This document shows, one piece after another, positions 59,130 to 64,000 of a stretch of 64,000 nt of DNA (the stretch's first letter is position 1; each line of letters opens with the position of its first letter). The notes beneath the pieces were generated by a model. That model saw only the letters and a program-made list of their open reading frames with translations. It had not been told where the DNA came from and made no database searches. The stretch is from Craterostigma plantagineum. Lineage: Eukaryota; Streptophyta; Magnoliopsida; Lamiales; Linderniaceae. The stretch is from the NCBI GenBank assembly GCA_027422505.1, contig JAPQWV010000748.1, positions 124,001 to 188,000 on the forward strand, in the 5' to 3' direction. Both the position numbers and the translations under genes were made by a program.

Positions 59130-59510
59130 ATGCAAAGGTCGACGGGCATGGGGTGCACAAGACGCCAAAGATAATATATCTGCGGTGTGACATGATGCCA
59201 AGGGTCTAAGGACCTATGGTGTACAGGACGTCAAAGATAATATATCCGCGATGTGATATGATGCCGAAGGTCGACGGGCCCAAGGTGTACCCTACATCAA
59301 AGACCAATAGTCTGCGACGTGAGATGATACCAAAGGCCGACGGGCCGACGGCATACCCAACATCAAAGATAATAAATCTGCGACGTGATGATGCCCATAA
59401 GGGTGTACAAGATACCACCGCTGACGGGCTGCGGCGTACAGGACATCAAAGGCTATCAGTAGGCTTGCGACGTGAATGGTACCTACGAGCGAAGCTGGCA
59501 CTATAACCAG
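59130..59510. repeat. 66-bp tandem repeat (dimer of the 33-bp unit)
   Basis: The anchor CATCAAAGATAAT recurs at 59163, 59229, 59295, 59361 and 59442, periods 66, 66, 66 and 81. Each half of the 66-bp unit aligns loosely with the 33-bp unit upstream. Confidence 0.75.
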
Positions 59511-60169
59511 GGTAAATCGATGAGGGGATCCCCGGGGTTATAATTTTGTAGACCTAAATGTCTACTCAGATACTGAACTCGCTAAGGATAAAGAGAGCCT
59601 AGCGCAAAGCGACACCTGAGGACAACGACGACGGTCATTGCAACCGAAGGCGTGAATTCGTACTTGGCTTACGAATTGATAAGTGAGCTGGTGCTATAAC
59701 CATGCCACGATAATGATGTTCCCAGAACATCCATCAAGTCTCACAATGACGAAAGAAAATGTAATGCGGGAGAAAGGGAACTCCGATAGAACATGCGACT
59801 TGGGGAGTTAAGCTCCCCACACCATTATGTCCCGAAAGGAAAAAATGACAAAGTATTTTTTATAGGCCATCACATGATGAAAACAGGAGATGTCTATACA
59901 AATCGGATGTCCCGGGAGCTAGGAGCAACGTGCAACAGGACCTGTGGATCTCCTTCAAAGTGCAAGGCTCGAAGAGGAGCTCCGCCATCAGATCCCTGCT
60001 AGGTCCCTTCCAGATCCCCAAAGACGGCGAATACAACATATGAAACATACATTGCACAGGGAAAAAGCCCCCAACAGAGACACGTAAACATAGGGGAGTC
60101 AAGCCCCCCTAAAATTCGCAGGTCCTAACAATGTCCATAACAAGAAAAACAGAGAGATAAAAGAGGTTC

Positions 60170-61260
60170 GTTACAGAACATTTAAAAAGAAACGTCGGGA
60201 GACGGGGCCCTCTGGAGGAATGAAGGTAACGCTTGGGAGGTCCGAGATGTTGGCACCAGCTAGAACTCCCACGAACTTCGCTACCGTAGGGAGCCCAAAA
60301 TAAAGGATTCTCCCTTGAAGCACACAAGCAAGGAAGGTCCCGAAGGGATGACTCAGCGACAGCTCCCGAAGACCCATCGCCGTAGCCCCCATGAAGTAAT
60401 GATGCATAAAAATGGATAAAACCTTTCAAAGACAGGGAGTCCCTCAAATAAGAAGGCGCCAACCCTCGGCCAGGTCCTCCAAAAACTTCTTCTCAGTAGC
60501 TGTGGGAAGGAGATGCTGCTGGGCACTGGCACCTTCGACCTTCGCATTTGCCAGAGCGGCTGCAGTTTGCACCGCCACCATACGCGTGAAGTCCTCGTCC
60601 CACTCAGCTTTTAGCAAAGGAACTTCATGACGTTGCAGGAGTGCTACGTGCTCTTGCAGGAGTGCTACGTGCTCCTTCTAGCTCCGCAGCTCCTCCCTAT
60701 GCCGCTCCACCAATGCGGACCTCTCCTTCGCAATTTCTTCTTTTTCAGCTTCGAATTTCACAGCTTCCCCAGCTGCCTTCTCCTTGGTGGCCAAACTGGC
60801 CTGAACTTACTCCAAATGCCCTTGAAGGCCCTGACCACTTTCTTCTGACTCTCAGGCCGACGGCCCGTAGATGATCGGGGAACCACCTGATTTATCACCT
60901 AAGAAGACAGCAAAAGAAGTTCCAGTAGGGAAAATACCACCAAGGAAGGAAAAACCAGACGACCAAGCACTTCCATCCCTTTTTCCTTCTCGAGCTGATC
61001 TATGAAAGAGGGGAGGTCCTCTTACAAGGGTTTCCCTTGCGAAACGTTCACTGAGATCCCCCTACGGTCGCTTCCTGATATTGGCAACTTCAGCTTAGCT
61101 CCCCTGCTCGGTTTTGGTGGCATGCCAGTCTTTCTCTTAGCTCCTGAAATAAGAACAACTTCCTGATCCGCTAAGATCCCATCATCCTTGGGGGAAGGCT
61201 GACATACCTCTTCCCGAATGTATCTGGCTGCAGGAATCTCCGGAAGCATGAGAGTTGCAA
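60170..61260 (-). pseudogene. Antisense coiled-coil reading frame in the Tat-like element
   Basis: On the minus strand, frames at about 61249-61022 (LPEIPAARYIREEVCQPS) and 60850-60360 can be read in sequence with a few stops. The second part is strongly heptad-like and rich in Ala, Glu and Lys (EKEEIAKERSALVERHREEL, then HVALLQEHVALLQRHEV) with FLEDLAEGW after it. Tat-group elements are known to carry an extra antisense reading frame between pol and the 3' LTR, and plant 'putative gypsy type transposon' proteins have such coiled coils. Function is unknown. Confidence 0.55.
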
Positions 61261-61422
61261 CAGGCGATCCGACCTGTGGACCATCGAAGTGGCTCCTTCC
61301 GCCACATCAGTCAACAGAGCGTGTCCCTTCAAGAGGTAATGGCGGTAGGGAGGTATGGCCCATCTTACTATTTTACTCTAATTCACTTTTATTCCAAAAA
61401 TAAATTAGAGTAGGGGAGTGGT

Positions 61423-61830
61423 TGATGTGGACTAAAGTGGATGGGCCGAGGAATAAAGAATAAGAAGGGCCCAGCAAGCCCATGAAGAGGGAAAGCCTAC
61501 GATGAAGTGCGAAAATATATTGGAAGGGGATCTGCGAGGATCTCCTGGGTATAAGTATTGTCCGGGCAAAGGGGAAAACCCTTTTTGGGATTTCGGGGCG
61601 AAGGGGCAGCGAAAAAGAAGAAAAGGGGTCACAAGGACGCGTGTCGACCTAGATAGGAGGGTGCCACTGTTCAAAAAAGTTGTAGCCGCCATAAGGGTCA
61701 ATCAGTCAGTAGCTGTACTATTCATAATACCATAGGCAGTACGTCCCGTGGAAATCCTGGAGCATAACATCATATAGGTTGCTTGGAGCTGCTATAAAAG
61801 GAGGGACTTAGCCATTTTTCATGTAATACC
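61423..61830 (+). mobile_element. 3' LTR (partial) of the Tat-like element
   Basis: It starts TGATGTGGACTAAAG directly after a purine-rich tract and contains a promoter-like TATAAAAGGAGGG at about 61793. The right end is not defined; similarity to a known end was not found before 61860. Confidence 0.5.
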
Positions 61831-62990
61831 CGCAAAATATAATACGGGATTATAATGTAATTAATCTGGTATATATTCGAGATAATGAAATTAAGATCCA
61901 AACGGATCCAAAAGGAAACAAGGAATTCGGCTCAGCCCAATAAAGAGATTTCAATAAATAAGGATAATATTAGGGCCCACTTAAATAGCTAAAGGCTCAA
62001 TATGGGACTTGGTCTAATGAGAAGAACAAGGCCCAATTTCATTTCTAATATAGGCCTAAACTTTAAACCAAATACATCTAGAAGGTCTTCATGGCATTAA
62101 TAATATATATATATATATATATATATATGGCAAATCTACATATAAATCCCCCTTACCCAAACTATACATCAACTTACTCCCCTCTCTCAATTCATTTATC
62201 ACTAAACTCCCCCTTTGAAACTATTATATCACATAGCTACCTAATGGACACCCCTGTAAAACATAAATATTGCAACATAACCAATTGAACTCACATACTG
62301 AGGACGACGAAGAACGAAAGCAGGCGACGAGGAATGAAAAGCAGGCGAACAAAAATCAGAACGAGAACGATACAGAGCAGTCGTCCAATTCTCAGCTTCG
62401 CCTCCATAACGATCAGCGAACAAGATATTAGGGCTTCACGCGTCATCTCAACAGTACGGCCGCTTCACATCTTCGTTCGACTTTAATGTTTTCGATTTTT
62501 GTGTCATTTTGTGTTAATGTAGAGATTAGGGCTTTCATAGTTGCATTCTTGAAGGATTTCATGTCGGGCTATGTTTAATTGTGATTACGGCTCGAATTTG
62601 GGGTATGTCAATTAGGGTTTAATTATTTCATTTTTCGAATTGGGAATTTGGTGTTATTCAAATTAGGGTTGTTAGCTTCCAAATTCCCTGCTCGATGTAA
62701 AGGTATTGCATTTTTTACTGTCTTGGTATGAATCTTGGTTGTTTTTGGTTACGATAATTGAATGGTGCTTATATATGTTTTTTGGTACCGTATTACATAG
62801 TTAATTGGTACCGTAAAGACGATTTTACCTACAAGATTCGCTGAAGCACAATCACTTGAAATGGGCGACAAGATCATTTGTAAGTTTGAATTTTATTAAA
62901 TTTTATCGTGTTCTTAACGTGTTATACTGTTATAGGCTCGTTTTCTGTCGACCTATTAGACTTGGAGGTGGGCTTATAAGCCCAAGTCGA
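61831..62990. other. Unassigned sequence with a (TA)n run
   Basis: A TA microsatellite lies at 62101-62129. From about 62500 several ATTAGGGTTT/ATTAGGGCTTT words (reverse telo-box) occur, as often seen near plant gene starts, and a possible intron (donor near 62880, acceptor near 62936) precedes the C48 fragment. No exon is recognised. Confidence 0.4.
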
Positions 62991-62992
62991 TC

Positions 62993-63187
62993 TTGTCAGA
63001 ATCTGAGTCCACGAGGGAGCAGAGTCCAGATGGCATGGATTGCGGCGTATATGCAATGTCCATGGATCGATACATCGTTGGACCGGTGGCTCGGGGAGGT
63101 ATCTTGACGAAGTTGACGTCGAATTGTATCGTGGAAGCCACGATCCTTACGGACGATCTTAGTTGCATGTTCTACTTGTTTGAGTGA
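62993..63187 (+). pseudogene. Second C48 (Ulp1-like) protease fragment, catalytic Gln and Cys region
   Basis: A 64-codon frame contains REQSPDGMDCGVYAMSMDRY, matching the C48 signature in which Gln precedes and Cys sits in the DCGVY motif. The His and Asp part of the domain is not seen upstream in any frame, so the gene is partial or its other exons are too diverged. It differs from the seven-exon gene at 16.5-18.7 kb (ALCGFY type), so it belongs to another subfamily closer to classical Ulp1. A satellite begins 70 bp downstream. Confidence 0.55.
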
Positions 63188-63264
63188 TATTTATCTGTGT
63201 TTGGAGACCGATATGCTGTTGATCCTCATAGTTTTGTGACGTGTTTATGTTTCTGTTCCAGGTA

Positions 63265-64000
63265 TTTTTGTAGTACCCGAACAAAAAGATATGTAGTACC
63301 AATATTGGTAGCTTGCAGTACCAACAGTTTCTTTACTGTAGTATCATACGTAGGTCATTTGTAGTATCTTTTACGTACCATGCGAGCAGATTCGAAATAC
63401 GCCGACTCTAATTTGTGGTACCAATATAAAAACTTTTGTAGTACCTACATGTGGACAATTACGGTATCATATTATATGCTTTGTAGTACCATAATAAGGT
63501 TATGTGTAGTATCTTTTACGTACTGTGTGCACGGAGTCGAAATACGCAGATTCTAATTTGCGGTACCAATATACAGACATATGTAGTACTTACATGTGGA
63601 CAGTTGCAGTACCATGTTATATATTTCTATAGTACCATAATTAGGTTATTTGTAGTACCTTTTACGTACCGTGCGAGCGGCCTAGAAATACGGCGACTCT
63701 AATGTGTGGTACCAATATAAAGACGTTTGTAGTACCTACATGTGGACAGGTGCAGTACCCTAGTATATGATTTTGTAGTGCCAAAATTGGGTTGTTTGTA
63801 GTATCTTTTACGTGCCGTGCTAGTGGCTTTGAAATATGCGCTCTAATTTGTGGTAGCGACATAAAGACGTTTGTAGCACCTATATGTGGATAGTTGCAGT
63901 ACCAGACTACATGCTTTTGTAGTACCATAGTTGGGTTGTTTGTAGTATATTTAACGTACCGTGCTAGCGGCTTCGAAATATGTAGATGTTTGTGGTACCA
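63265..64000. repeat. ~145-bp satellite array, running off the window
   Basis: The word GTAGYACCTAYATGTGG starts units at 63438, 63581, 63728 and 63871 (periods 143, 147, 143), with a diverged unit before them from about 63290. Each unit carries GTACC or GTATC words spaced about 24 bp apart plus TTTTACGTACCGTGC. At least five units are visible and the array continues past 64000. Confidence 0.85.

Larger units (their letters stand above)
55400..61830 (+). mobile_element. Tat-like Ty3/gypsy remnant
   Basis: RT and RNase H of Tat type, a long 3' non-coding part with tandem repeats, an antisense reading frame, a polypurine tract (61406-61421) and a 3' LTR start (TGATGTGG at 61423, TATA box about 61793) together mark a Tat-group element. 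No 5' LTR was found, and the junction with the Athila-like element is inferred from loss of coding similarity. Region 55500-57200 has no clear domain except an integrase-end-like segment near 56350. Confidence 0.65.

Noticed and set aside
59040..59520. Tandem repeats read as a possible CRISPR array
   Set aside because: Repeats are contiguous without unique spacers, and the DNA is a plant nuclear genome.

Overview
The window is nuclear DNA of a flowering plant, most likely a dicot. It holds a canonical chalcone synthase gene, a plant-type potassium-channel beta subunit gene, spliced genes with GT-AG introns, and dense Ty1/copia and Ty3/gypsy retrotransposons primed by initiator-Met or Asp tRNA. 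The chalcone synthase carries a second intron, a structure reported for Antirrhinum, so an asterid (perhaps Lamiales) is a reasonable guess but not proven.

Layout. 1-7 kb: a decayed copia element sits in a fragment of a C48 (Ulp1-like) protease gene and is itself invaded by two solo LTRs, both with clear target duplications. 7.4-14.7 kb: LTR pieces, a 413-bp near-perfect hairpin element, and two minus-strand defective copia elements of one family. 15.8-18.7 kb: a full seven-exon C48 protease gene (544 codons, intact catalytic residues). 18.9-28.9 kb: two more copia elements with precise LTRs; the second has 206/207 identical LTRs. 29.6-30.4 kb: a minus-strand solo LTR. 31.1-36.9 kb: the only clearly cellular metabolic region, with chalcone synthase and a K+ channel beta subunit (AKR6-type), both minus strand and both intact. 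37-40 kb: MITEs, a tRNA-derived SINE-like module and hAT-like pieces. 40.2-49.5 kb: a minus-strand gypsy chromovirus remnant interrupted by two hAT elements and a 655-bp foldback, then one orphan C2-domain exon and a minus-strand copia. 49.5-55.4 kb: an Athila-like gypsy. 55.4-61.8 kb: a Tat-like gypsy remnant with a 33/66-bp repeat array and an antisense coiled-coil reading frame. 63.0-64.0 kb: a second C48 catalytic fragment followed by a ~145-bp satellite that runs off the window.

The genes do not form a pathway or operon. Chalcone synthase makes naringenin chalcone for flavonoids, the beta subunit is a cytosolic NADPH-dependent channel partner, and the C48 genes may be transposon-associated. 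Most of the sequence is nested mobile DNA, and many insertions can be ordered by who interrupts whom and by target duplications. Long stretches at 11.8-13.8, 14.7-15.8 and 61.8-62.9 kb remain unassigned.
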